Shown piece after piece: positions 48,438 to 57,901 of a DNA stretch of 64,000 bases. Both the position numbers and the translations under genes were made by a program. The notes under the pieces were generated by a model. It worked only from the letters and a program-made list of their open reading frames with translations. It was not told where the DNA came from and ran no database searches. The first letter of the stretch is position 1, and every line of letters begins with the position of its first letter. Origin of the DNA: Hyphomicrobium_A sp963728165 (lineage in GTDB: Bacteria; Pseudomonadota; Alphaproteobacteria; Rhizobiales; Hyphomicrobiaceae); NCBI GenBank assembly GCA_963728165.1, contig CAVSIY010000002.1, positions 372,001-436,000 of the forward strand. The letters run 5' to 3'.

Positions 48438-48953
48438 TCAACGGAGTTTGGTGGGCGCGCTCACGATCCGGATGCGAAGACTGGCGATGCCGGCGCGCGC
48501 GAAGCCAAGCTGCTCGGCAGCAGCGCGTGAAACGTCGAGCTCGCGGCCGCCTTGGTACGGGCCCGAGTCATTGACCCGCACGACGGTTTTGCCGCCGGTT
48601 TTTGGGTTCGTGACGAGCAACACCGTCCCGTTCGGATAGACGGGACTTGCCGCGTTGTCCGCGCGATCGGGGCGAAACGCTTCACCCGAGGAGGATGCGC
48701 TGCACGGATTGCCCGCATCCAGCCGGCAATCATCATAGTATGACGCCCGCACCATCTCCTCGCTGCCGACCAACGCTTCGACTTCCTCGATCGTCTTCAC
48801 GCGGTGACAAACACCGCCAATGCAGTAGGTCGACCCGGGACTCTTCGCGTTAGCCGCGGCGTTGGCGCTACCGGCGCAGAGCAATGTCAAGCCGATGAGA
48901 ACGCACATTCTTCGAAGGTCAGTCCGCCGTGCAGCAGTGGCAGTTGAGGTCAT
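48438..48953 (-). CDS. RlpA-like double-psi beta-barrel exported protein, 171 aa
   Basis: Signal peptide within the first 34 residues (RRMCVLIGLTLLCAGSANAA), then RASYYDDC and the double-psi barrel core YPNGTVLLVTNPKTGGKTVV followed by RVNDSGPYQGGRELDVSRAA, the RlpA-type catalytic Asp region (NDSGPY for the usual NDRGP). RlpA proteins bind or cleave peptidoglycan glycans at septa. Start 48953 has AAAGG six bases upstream. The extra N-terminal part with CIGGVC is unusual. Confidence 0.8.
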   Translation of the reverse strand: MTSTATAARRTDLRRMCVLIGLTLLCAGSANAAANAKSPGSTYCIGGVCHRVKTIEEVEALVGSEEMVRASYYDDCRLDAGNPCSASSSGEAFRPDRADNAASPVYPNGTVLLVTNPKTGGKTVVRVNDSGPYQGGRELDVSRAAAEQLGFARAGIASLRIRIVSAPTKLR

Positions 48954-49020
48954 GGTCATCCTTTGCGCAAACGCGCCATTCGGTTCTTCAACCAGAACCT
49001 AGGCCTTGCGCTTGGGACGG

Positions 49021-49041
49021 GTTAGGGACGGAATGTACTCA
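49021..49041 (-). promoter_or_regulatory. 21-bp repeated upstream element, copy e
   Basis: Minus strand begins TGAGTACATTCCGTCCCT, 67 bases before the RlpA-like gene. Confidence 0.6.
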
Positions 49042-49807
49042 GTGGACCAATGGCGTCAGCGCACGAGCGATGTTGCTCATGGCAGAGCCCACTTCGCGAA
49101 CTGGCTCCGCTGGTCCCCGCACAACAGTGCGCGCCGCGGGAACTTCCAGTGTCCACCTCACTCCGTCAGCTGCGAATTCATGGTTTACCTTGCCTTGCAG
49201 CGCCTGTCCCGTCGTGCGTTGCAGGACAACATGACCGAAGCCGCGGCGCGTGGGCAGCACCACCTTCGGGCCATTGATCTCGCGCCACATCAAGCGAAAG
49301 CACGTCCGTCCGATGCCGACGCGCCCGAGCTCCCAGTGCACAGTGATGACGCCTTCCGGCACTGAAAGTGCTCCGTACTTGATCGCATTTGTGCCCAACT
49401 CGTGAAGCGCCAGTCCAATATTCTGGGCAGCCTCTGGGTGTAGAAAAACCGCGGGTCCTGTCACCACGATGCGCACCCCGTCAACCTCCCCAAAGGGCGC
49501 GAGCTGGCCGCGAACCACGTCGGCGATCCATGCGCCGCGCCCGTCTTCCTCGAGGACGAGATTCTAAGGAGTTTGAGAGACCTTGCAGCCGTCGGGAAAA
49601 GTCCATCTGAAACTCCTTAAGGCTCGCGCTTCGCGAAGCGATCTGGCCGGCGATCGCCTGGACGACCGCTAGCTGGTTTTTGGCTCGATGGCTGAGCTCG
49701 TGCGCAATGAACCGCAGTCGTTCCTCCCTCTGCATGAATTCGGGGAGCGAACGGATTGTGCCATCGCCATTTCGGTTTGGTTTGAACATCCTGTGCATGT
49801 TGAGCAT
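49039..49807 (-). pseudogene. Stand-alone HWE histidine kinase core with a one-base frameshift
   Basis: Start 49807 (MLNMHRMFKPNRNGDGTIRS) has GAGGAG seven bases upstream. H-box HELSHRAKNQLAVVQAIAGQ leads to FSRRLQGLSNSL; the frame then shifts. Removing one T at 49562-49563 restores LDLVLEEDGRGAWIADVV, which flows into the second half with N-box HELGTNAIKYGALS and LMWREINGP. The joined product of about 255 residues has no sensor domain. As the rest is intact, an assembly insertion is likely. Confidence 0.75.
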
Positions 49808-49871
49808 CGCAAAACTCCTCAAGTCGCAGGGCTACAAAGGAGCGGCGTGGCGACGCCAGCTCTACAGGGCC

Positions 49872-50054
49872 CTAATCGTTCTGCGGGCGCGGGTCGCCGA
49901 CAGGCATAAATTCGGGGGGATAGGCTTCCTCCGTCTCGACATCCGCGCCATCCGGCGTGCTGGTGTCGGCTCCCCGCTTTGGGGAAGGGTCACGGAGCCG
50001 TACGCGACGCGTCTGGATGGCGCCGCGGGCGTTCTCAAGTGTGCCGTCGATCAT
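49872..50054 (-). CDS. Small hydrophilic protein, 60 aa
   Basis: MIDGTLENARGAIQTRRVRL, then a charged Pro/Asp/Glu-rich sequence. GAGGGTAAT precedes the ATG. A repeated element (50163-50183) 108 bases upstream in the usual orientation supports a real gene. No family is recognised. Confidence 0.55.
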   Translation of the reverse strand: MIDGTLENARGAIQTRRVRLRDPSPKRGADTSTPDGADVETEEAYPPEFMPVGDPRPQND

Positions 50055-50162
50055 ATTACCCTCAGTCGCTCGAGCCCAGTCCGGGGATCTTCCAAGCGAC
50101 GTGCGTTCGAGCGCTTTCCATCGAATTACTGGGCCAAACCTTAACCAGCAGCCGCAACGACC

Positions 50163-50183
50163 AGAAGACTCGGAATCTACTCA
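50163..50183 (-). promoter_or_regulatory. 21-bp repeated upstream element, copy f
   Basis: Minus strand begins TGAGTAGATTCCGAGTCT, upstream of 49872-50054. Confidence 0.65.
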
Positions 50184-50331
50184 CGCTTACTCGCAAACGG
50201 GCCCAATCAGCCCCGCGCGGAGCGCTAACCTGCAGCAGCCAGGACGGCCACCGCAGTGCAACAGAACGTGCTATAGTAAATGTGCTCAGCATTTCGCCTC
50301 GCGGAACGCGGGCTTGCAAAAGAAAGCATAA

Positions 50332-53300
50332 ATGATGACTGGACCTCGTCCAGGCTCGACCGGAGCGGCTCGACCGCCGCCGAGTGGACAGCTCGTGCCG
50401 AAGCGCCTCGGTCTGCGCCAGGCGCCCGCCTTTCCGGTTGTCGGATTAGGGGCGTCCGCAGGTGGGCTCGACGCTTTCCGAAAGTTCTTTGATGCCACGC
50501 CGGCCGACAGCGGCATGGCCTTCGTGCTCATCCAGCACCTCGATCCCACGCATGCAAGCATGATGCGCGATTTGCTTTCCGGCCACACACAGATGCGCGT
50601 GCTGGAAGCCACCGACGCCATGCCGCTGCAGCCAAACCACGTCTATCTCATTCCGCCGGGGGCTTATCTCGCGCTGCAAGACGGAGCGCTGCGGCTGTCG
50701 AAACCGCGCGAGCGGCATGGTGCGCGCTTACCCTTCGATTTCTTCCTGCGCTCGTTGGCAGAGGAGTCCGGCGAGCGCGCGATCTGTGCGATCCTCTCAG
50801 GAACGGGTGCCGACGGCAGCCTCGGATTGAAAGCGGTGAACGAAAAGGGCGGCCTCGTCATCGTGCAGGATCCCTGCGAGGCCGCTCACGGTGGCATGCC
50901 GCGAACCGCAATCGATACGGGCTGCGCCGATCTCGTCCTGCCAGTAGCGAAGATTCCCGAGGCGATCCTCGGTTACTGTCGTCAAGCCTACGTCAAAGAC
51001 GATCGCAAGGATGCATCTCCACGCCACGCGGCCGAGCACGACCTAGCCGAGATCATCGTTCTGCTCAGCGCGACAACCTCGCACGATTTTTCGCTCTACA
51101 AGAGTGGCACGCTGCAACGCCGCGTCGAGCGCCGCATGGCGATGGCTGGGATCGAGCACAGCTCCCGCTATCTGGAAGCCTTGCGTGCGGACGCCAAAGA
51201 GCGCGAGGCCCTTGCCAAGGATCTCCTTATCAACGTCACCCACTTCTTCCGCGATGTGCCGGCCTTCGATCTTCTAGCAGAAACGATTGTGCCAGATCTC
51301 GTGCGCGAGCACGTACTGGGTCGTCCGCTGCGGGTCTGGGTGCCCGGGTGCAGCACCGGCGAAGAAGCATATTCCATCGCCATGCTGTTCCTCGAGGAGA
51401 TCGCGGCCGCCAAGCGCAACATCAAGTTGCAGGTATTTGCCTCCGACATCGACCCAGACTGCGTGGCTTTCGCCCGGAACGGCGCCTATCCGGAGCAGGT
51501 CCAGGCCGACGTGACACCGGAGCGGTTCGCCCGTTTTTTCCTTAAGGAAGACGGCGCCTATCGCGTAAGCCGCGAGCTGCGAGAGGCCGTGGTGTTCACC
51601 ACACAGAACCTATTGGCCGACGCGCCCTTGTCGCGCCTCGACCTTATTTCATGCCGAAACGTTCTGATCTATCTCGGCCCCGAGGCACAGGAAGGTATTC
51701 TCTCGCTTTTTCACTTTGCACTTCGCGAGAACGGCGTGCTTTTTTTGGGGTCCTCGGAAACGGTCGGCAATCACGGCGACCGCTTTGCGCCAATCTCGAA
51801 GAAGCACCGTATTTTTCGTCATGTCGGCCACAGCCGGCCGGGCGAGGTCGAGTTTCCTGTTACCGCGGGTGACTATGGCCGCACATCAGTGCCTGAAGCG
51901 GCGCGAAAGAAGGCGGCGCTCTTTACGCCGCTCGGCGCGCTGGCAGAGAGGACGCTGCTGGCCGCCTATGCACCAGCCTCAGTCCTCATCAACGCCAAAC
52001 GAGAGGGGCTGCATTTCTTCGGGCCGACAGACCGCTATCTCAAGATCGCTTCAGGCGACGCAAGCCAGGACATTCTGGTCATGGCGCGCGAGGGATTGCG
52101 CGGCAAGCTCAGGACGGCGATCGAGCGTGCCAGCGAGGATCAGGCGCGCACGCTCATTACCGGCGCTAGGCTGGACCGCGACGGTGGATCGGCCATGGTC
52201 AACATCGCCGTGTTGCCAGTCCATGGCGAAGGCGAAGGGTTGCTGCTCGTCAGCTTCACCGACGAAGCCAAGCGTGAGCCAAGACCGATCGGACAGCGGG
52301 AATCGCCAGCCGACGCTTCGCGCGTCCTCGAGCTGGAGCAAGAGCTCGAACTCAACACGTGAGGAGCTCAATAGCGCTGTCCGCGACCTCGAGATTGCCA
52401 ATGAGGAGCACAAGGCGATCAACGAGGAAGCCATGTCCGTCAACGAGGAGTTCCAGTCGACAAACGAGGAGCTGGAGACCTCGAAAGAAGAGCTGCAGTC
52501 GCTCAATGAGGAGCTCAATGCCCTCAACAGCCAGCTGCAGGAGACCGTGGAGCGGCAGCGCGCAACGTCGGACGACCTCAATAACATCTTGAACAGCTCG
52601 GACGTCGCCACTCTTTTTCTCGATTGCGCTTTGAAAATCCGCTTCTTCACGCCCGCAACGAAGGCACTCTTCAATATTATTGCCACCGACATCGGCCGGC
52701 CACTCGGCGACCTCACGCACAGGTTCGGCGGCGACGATCTATTGGCGGATGCACGTGCTGTCCTCAAAACGTTCACGCCCCTACGGCGCGAAGTCAAAAC
52801 CGACAACGACACTTGGTACATTCGCAGCATCTTGCCGTATCGCAGCGACGAGACGCGGGTCGAGGGCGTGGTCATCACGTTTAACGGCATCTCCGAGATA
52901 AAGGCGGCCCAGCAGGAAATTCAGGCCGCGCGCGCATATTCCGACAGCATCATCGCCACCATCAACGAACCGCTGGTCGTGCTCGACGAAGAGCTGCGCG
53001 TCGTCTCGGCTTCGAGCTCGTTCTACCGCGTCTTCGCAGTAACGCCCGAGGCGACCGTTGGACGCCACCTCAACGAAGCCGGAGATCATCTCGATGTGCC
53101 GGCACTGCGTGAGTTTCTCGCCTCGCTTACCGCTGAAGGCGCACGCGCAAAGGATGCGGAGATCGCAATCACGTTGCCAGCATTGGGGCGGCGCGCGTTG
53201 GTCATGAGCGCGCGCGTCATCCAAGACGAGACGTCAGCGGGGCGGAAAATTCTGTTGGCAATCGTCGATGTTACCGAGGCGAAGCGCGATGAAAAGGTGT

Positions 53301-55078
53301 TGGAGACTGCCAAGGCGGAGGCCGAGCGAGCCAATATTGGCAAGTCTCGGTTCCTCGCTGCCGCCAGTCATGACCTGCGCCAGCCGCTGCAGACCATAAG
53401 CCTGCTGCAAGGTATCCTCGCAAAGCGGGTCACCGACGAAGGCACCTTGAAGCTTGTGCACAGGCTTGACGAGACTGTAGGTGCCATGTCGGGCATTCTC
53501 GACAAGCTGCTCGACATCAACCAGCTCGAAGCCGGAGTCGTGCGCCCGGAAGTCGTCGATTTTCCCATCGACCGCTTGCTCGACGAACTGAAGAGCGACT
53601 TCACCTACCACGCCGCGGAGAAAGGCCTGGGATGGCGCGTCGTGACCAGTCGGCTCACGGTCAGAAGCGATCCGCGGCTACTCGAGCAAATGCTCCGCAA
53701 CCTGCTTTCGAATGCGGTGAAGTATACCAAAGAAGGAAAGATACTGCTCGGCTGCCGCCGCCAGGGCGAGAGGCTGCGCATCGAGGTCTTGGATACGGGA
53801 CTCGGAATTCCGAGGGAGGAAGTCCGAAAGATTTTCGAGGAGTTTCATCAGCTCGATAATCCTGCACGCGAGAGCAGCCGGGGTCTGGGGCTCGGTCTTT
53901 CGATCGTGAAGCGGTTGGGGGAGCTCCTAGACCATCCGATCCATGTCAGCTCCCTGCCAGGATCCGGATCGCTGTTCGCTGTCGATGTGCCACTGGGAGA
54001 TCAAAGTGCGGTCAGCCTACAGTTCACCCGGAAGCATGTGAAGGGCGACGACGCACCACTAAGCGGCGCGGTTCTCGTTATCGAAGACGATCCTGCCGTG
54101 CGCGAGATGATCAAGCTGCTTCTCGAGGGCGAGGGACATCGTATTTCGGTCGCAGTCGATGGGTCGGAAGCTCTTGAGCTGGCGGCTAGCGAGGCGACGC
54201 GACCGGACTTGGTGATCGCCGACTACAACCTGCCGCGCGATGTCAGCGGGCTCGAAATCATCGCGAGCCTGCAGAGCCGGCTTCCACACGAGATCCCGGC
54301 CATCATCCTGACCGGAGACATCTCCACCAATACCTTGCGCGAGATCGCCCGCCACGGATGCGTCCATCTGAACAAACCGGTGAAGGCCCAGCATCTGACT
54401 GACCTCATCCAGCGCCTCCTCGTTAAAGCACGGCCTTCCTCCCGCGAAAGCGCACCGCAATCGGCGCCGCCCTTGGACAATCAGATAACGTCCACGGTTT
54501 TCGTGGTTGACGATGATGCCGCCGTGCGCGAGGCGATGCGCGACTTGCTCCGCGAGAATGGCTACGCGGTGGAAGTTTTCGCCGACGGCGAGGCCTTCTT
54601 GCGAGCAGATCGGTCGGAAGGTTGTCTGCTGGTCGATGCCCGCATGCCCGGCATGACCGGCCTGGAGCTGATCGAGCGCCTTAAGGGGAATGGCCATGCG
54701 CTACCGGCCATCATGATTACCGGCAGTGGCGACGTAGCCATGGCGGTCGAGGCCATGAAGGCCGGTGCAGTGGACTTCATCGAGAAGCCGATAGGCCACG
54801 TTGATCTGCTCGCCAGCATAGCACGCGCGCTCGACCGGAGCGGAGATGCGACGGAGCTTTCTCAGTCACGGGACACTGCTGTAACTTGTGTCGCCAGCCT
54901 GACCGCGCGTCAGCGTCAGGTCATGGCTCTCGTGCTTGCTGGACATCCGAGCAAGAACATCGCCGCCGATCTCGGCATCAGTCAGCGCACCGTCGACAAT
55001 CACCGCGCGGCGATTATGAGAAAGACCGGGTCGAAATCGCTGCCCGCGCTGATCCGATTGGCAATTGCGGCAGCCTAA
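50332..55078 (+). CDS. CheB-CheR-PAS-kinase-REC-REC-LuxR fusion, about 1581 aa, one-base frameshift
   Basis: Order of domains: CheB methylesterase (VVGLGASAGGLDAFRKFF, QHLDP, SGTGADGSLG giving Ser/His/Asp), CheR methyltransferase (LLINVTHFFRD; VWVPGCSTGEEAYSIAMLFL), a coiled coil (STNEELETSKEELQSLNEEL), two PAS domains, HisKA (AAASHDLRQPLQTISLLQG), HATPase (NLLSNAVKYTKEGK; GLGLGLSIVKRL), receiver 1 (VLVIEDDPAVREM; VIADYNLPRD), receiver 2 (VFVVDDDAAVREAM; LLVDARMPGMTG) and a FixJ-like LuxR HTH (LTARQRQVMALVLAGHPSKN). The frame breaks in the coiled coil; removing one A at 52354-52355 restores ELELTREELNSAVRDLE. A whole phosphorelay with DNA-binding output in one chain is unusual. A TATAGT box lies upstream. 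Confidence 0.8.
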
Positions 55079-55250
55079 AACCGGCGCCCTGCGATCCTGG
55101 GCAGACGATAAAAGCGGCGACCCGGCTCAGCGGGGAGCGAGCCGGGCCGCCTGGCGGAATATGAGGGTCCACCCGATCGAGTACGCGGAACGTCCCTCTC
55201 TCTCGCGCAGTTCCTCACGACCGAATCAAAGCACACATTGGAAGCGGATG

Positions 55251-55271
55251 CCCAGGTACGGAAACTACCTA
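55251..55271 (-). promoter_or_regulatory. 21-bp repeated upstream element, copy j
   Basis: Minus strand begins TAGGTAGTTTCCGTACCT. No gene lies downstream in that direction except the 3' end of the large kinase, so this may be a stranded copy. Confidence 0.45.
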
Positions 55272-55669
55272 GTAGTGGCCTATCGACCCGCATCAGGCGC
55301 CTCGGATCACCAGCTCCGAAACGTTGGTGTAGCCGAGCTGCACCAAGTGCTTCGCGCGGTTTCCATCGTGAAGGGGTTGCCGGCGGGAGCGCCTCCCCTG
55401 CGTGGGCAGTCCCTCACGGCAGAAACAAGTGGTCACCGTTGATCCGCGTGACCTAGAGGCAGCATTGGCCCGAGACGCGGGGCCCTCCAAATTTAAGCGG
55501 GGCGCACGGCGACCATAGCGGCACACAGTGTGCACGACAGGTCGGCCGACCATCATTCTTGCGATCACCCAGCCATCTGCGATCAGTGGCCGCTGAACGA
55601 AGCGCGCGACGGTGCCGCGCGTAATGTGTTCGCAATGCCAGGCGTTGGAGGCGGTGCGCTATGAGTTCC

Positions 55670-55690
55670 TGAGTAGATTCCGAGTCTGCC
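55670..55690 (+). promoter_or_regulatory. 21-bp repeated upstream element, copy b
   Basis: Begins TGAGTAGATTCCGAGTCT, identical to copy a; 146 bases before 55837. Confidence 0.65.
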
Positions 55691-55733
55691 GACAAGGATG
55701 ACAAGCGCCCTACACTTCTAACGATCAACTTGT

Positions 55734-55747
55734 CTGACACCAGTCAG
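55734..55747. promoter_or_regulatory. CTGAC-N4-GTCAG dyad, second copy
   Basis: CTGACACCAGTCAG; the arms match the dyad at 42524-42537 while the spacer differs. Confidence 0.5.
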
Positions 55748-55836
55748 GCAATCTGATCCACGGCGGGGAGCAATCAATCGAGCGCTTATTCCACACTATG
55801 AGCCGTGCCCCACAAGTCGTCAGTCTGGAGAGCACC

Positions 55837-56046
55837 ATGAAGAGCTTTCACGCGAATAGACCACAAGTGCCGTATGTGACCGCGTTGTTCGTGGATGGCG
55901 CGCATTCGTTCTTGCTATCGAAGGGCGCCACGCTCGCCGAGCTTGCATCCCATGTGGACGATCTCGGCGCGTCACACGAGGGTCCGCCGATCGCGATCCA
56001 TGTCGAATTCGACCCTCCCACGCCAAACGCCTTTACCCAGCATTGA
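55837..56046 (+). CDS. Small conserved protein, paralogue B, 69 aa
   Basis: MKSFHANRPQVPYVTALFVD, then SFLLSKGATLAELASHVDDL and GASHEGPPIAIHVEFDPP, matching the protein at 42613 almost throughout, with a longer tail. CTGGAGAGC precedes the ATG. Together with the following DUF3309 gene it is the second copy of a duplicated two-gene unit. The function is unknown. Confidence 0.8.
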   Translation: MKSFHANRPQVPYVTALFVDGAHSFLLSKGATLAELASHVDDLGASHEGPPIAIHVEFDPPTPNAFTQH

Positions 56047-56120
56047 GTAGACAAGAAGTGCTTCACAAACCTAGTGCGAAGAGGCACACTGTGTAGCCAG
56101 GTGCTGTAAGGGGATCGATC

Positions 56121-56285
56121 ATGTCGCTTGGACTCATACTCGTCATAATCCTCATCATCTTCTTGCTCGGTGGCTTCAGCGGTCGCTTCGGCGGCTACGG
56201 CTACGGCTTCGGTCACGGCGGCATCGGTGTCGTCGGCATCATCCTGATCATTGTCGTCGTATTGCTTCTCATGGGTCGCATTTGA
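56121..56285 (+). CDS. DUF3309 small membrane protein, copy B, 54 aa
   Basis: MSLGLILVIILIIFLLGGFS, a Gly/Tyr/Phe loop, then IGVVGIILIIVVVLLLMGRI. It has the same length and layout as copy A at 42928-43092. AAGGGGATCGATC precedes the ATG. The VIT1-like gene begins 20 bases after its stop, so the two may share a transcript. Confidence 0.85.
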   Translation: MSLGLILVIILIIFLLGGFSGRFGGYGYGFGHGGIGVVGIILIIVVVLLLMGRI

Positions 56286-56305
56286 TCTGACAGGCGGGAC
56301 GTCGG

Positions 56306-57007
56306 ATGAGCCGTCTTCGCCTGCACGCGGAGAACCACTTCGTCGGCCGCATCGGGTGGTTGCGGGCAGCGGTGCTCGGGGCCAACGACGGCATTATCTC
56401 GACCGCAAGCTTGATCGTTGGCGTTGCGTCGGCGGCCGCGACGCAGACCGATATCCTGATCGCCGGTGTTGCGGGCTTGGTGGCTGGCGCCATGTCGATG
56501 GCCGCTGGCGAGTATGTGTCGGTAAGCTCGCAATCCGACACCGAACAGGCGGATCTCGCGCGCGAACGTAAAGAGTTGCGCCAGAATCCGGCATTTGAGC
56601 TCGACGAGCTCACCGACATCTACGTGAAGCGCGGTGTCAGTCAGGCTATCGCCCGCCAGGTTGCCCAGCAGCTCATGGCGAAAGATGCCTTGACCGCCCA
56701 TGCCCGTGATGAGCTTGGGATTTCAGAAATCACCACCGCGCGTCCCGTACAGGCTGCTCTGGCTTCCGCGGCAACGTTCTCGGTCGGTGCGGCGATGCCC
56801 TTGCTTATGGTCGTCGTATCGCCCGCTGCTGCGCTCGTCCCCATCGTGTCCGCGGCATCATTGGTCTTTCTCGCGCTTCTGGGCGCGATTGGGGCCAGGG
56901 CGGGCGGTGCGAACATTCTGCGCGCGACAGCCCGCGTGACGTTCTGGGGCGCCTTGGCGATGGCTCTAACCGCAGGTATCGGGAAACTGTTTGGCGCCGT
57001 TGTCTGA
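56306..57007 (+). CDS. VIT1/CCC1-family iron/manganese transporter, 233 aa
   Basis: GRIGWLRAAVLGANDGIIST and AGVAGLVAGAMSMAAGEYVS are the first two helices with the conserved Asp, Met and Glu metal site of VIT1. The cytosolic metal-binding segment EQADLARERKELRQNPAFEL follows, then three more transmembrane helices. Members move Fe2+ or Mn2+ out of the cytosol by proton antiport. GACAGGCGGGAC lies before the ATG. It probably belongs with the preceding DUF3309 gene. Confidence 0.9.
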   Translation: MSRLRLHAENHFVGRIGWLRAAVLGANDGIISTASLIVGVASAAATQTDILIAGVAGLVAGAMSMAAGEYVSVSSQSDTEQADLARERKELRQNPAFELDELTDIYVKRGVSQAIARQVAQQLMAKDALTAHARDELGISEITTARPVQAALASAATFSVGAAMPLLMVVVSPAAALVPIVSAASLVFLALLGAIGARAGGANILRATARVTFWGALAMALTAGIGKLFGAVV

Positions 57008-57180
57008 AGATCGGCAGTGGGCGCAGCTAACCCGAAAGATCGCCAGCCGGTCGGTCCGGCAGTGGTTGGCGGCTCGTGGTTTTGATCCTAGCATGAGACG
57101 GGATCACTCCACGGGGACCGGTCACAAACCGCCATTCCTTTACAGTTCGGCTCATGTGGCTTCGCACGAGACTTTTGCCC

Positions 57181-57612
57181 ATGCCTCGACTTGCCCGCGC
57201 CCTCTTCATGGTGCTGCTCGCAACGACGACTGTCGGCGCACAAAGCCAAACACCTGTCGGTATCTGGCTGCACGCAAACAAGCGCATCCGCGTCGAGATT
57301 TTCCCCTGTGGCGAGCGATTGTGCGGGAAGATCATATGGTTCAGGTGGCCCAACGACGCGCACGGCCTGCCCCTGGTCGATTTTAAGAATACCAATCCCA
57401 AGCTCCGCAAACGGCCACTCCTGGGATTGACGGTTCTGCGAGGTCTTCACCGCAGAAGCCAGAATTTATGGACTGATGGAAAAATCTACAACCCGGACGA
57501 TGGCGTGGACTACCAGGCACAGATGTCGATCCACAACGGCACTTTGCGCGTGCGCGCCTATGTGGTCATGCCCGCACTAGGCCAAACTCTGATCTGGACT
57601 CGGGTTCGCTGA
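57181..57612 (+). CDS. DUF2147-like exported protein, 143 aa
   Basis: Signal peptide MPRLARALFMVLLATTTVGA (cleaved near AQS), then GIWLHANKRIRVEIFPCGER and LCGKIIWFRWP, the opening DUF2147 beta-strands with the paired cysteines, followed by WTDGKIYNPDDGVDYQAQMS and LRVRAYVVMPALGQTLIWTR. The family is a periplasmic lipocalin-like barrel of unknown ligand. ATG 57154 in frame is an alternative start, giving nine more residues. Confidence 0.8.
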   Translation: MPRLARALFMVLLATTTVGAQSQTPVGIWLHANKRIRVEIFPCGERLCGKIIWFRWPNDAHGLPLVDFKNTNPKLRKRPLLGLTVLRGLHRRSQNLWTDGKIYNPDDGVDYQAQMSIHNGTLRVRAYVVMPALGQTLIWTRVR

Positions 57613-57743
57613 CGGCTGGGAACGAGAGTTACGATGCTTTCTGATGTCCGATCCCGTTCTTGACAGCATCCATACCGGGATGACGCGGCTTGATTTGATG
57701 GCATCGGCGGTCACCAATTTGAATTGGTCGGCATGTCCGGAGT

Positions 57744-57818
57744 TGGCGGTCCCTACGGGAGTCGAACCCGTCTTTCAAGATTGAAAATCTCGCGTCCTAA
57801 CCGATAGACGAAGGGACC
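57744..57818 (-). tRNA. tRNA-Glu(TTC)
   Basis: Read on the minus strand, all arms form: acceptor GGTCCCT/GGGACC, D-arm GTCT...AGGAC, anticodon stem CGAGA/TCTTG with loop TTTTCAA (anticodon TTC), T-arm CGGG-TTCGACT-CCCG, and an encoded CCA at 57744-57746. The sequence pattern of the 5' half (TTCGTCTAtcGGTtAGGAC) is typical of glutamate tRNA. Confidence 0.95.
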
Positions 57819-57901
57819 GGGCCGGGCCCCCGTATAGGGGCCTTTAGCCCCCCGCGCAAGCAAGCGGACCGGCCGTCGCAGCCGTCGCGATGCAAGCCGC
57901 C

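Larger units (their letters stand above)
55079..55836. other. 760-base stretch without a supportable gene
   Basis: It holds repeated elements j (55251) and b (55670), the dyad at 55734 and the leader of the paralogous small gene. Short frames here lack ribosome sites and coding character. Confidence 0.5.

Noticed and set aside
52341..52370. Programmed frameshift in the CheB-CheR kinase
   Set aside because: There is no slippery heptamer or downstream structure, and six other single-base insertions in the window point to an error instead.
55251..55271. Hidden gene on the minus strand driven by element j
   Set aside because: The only frame downstream lacks a ribosome site and runs into the 3' end of the kinase gene; the element is probably stranded.
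55293..55568. Open frame of 91 codons on the minus strand
   Set aside because: There is no ribosome site, no plausible domain and an irregular Arg/Ser composition.
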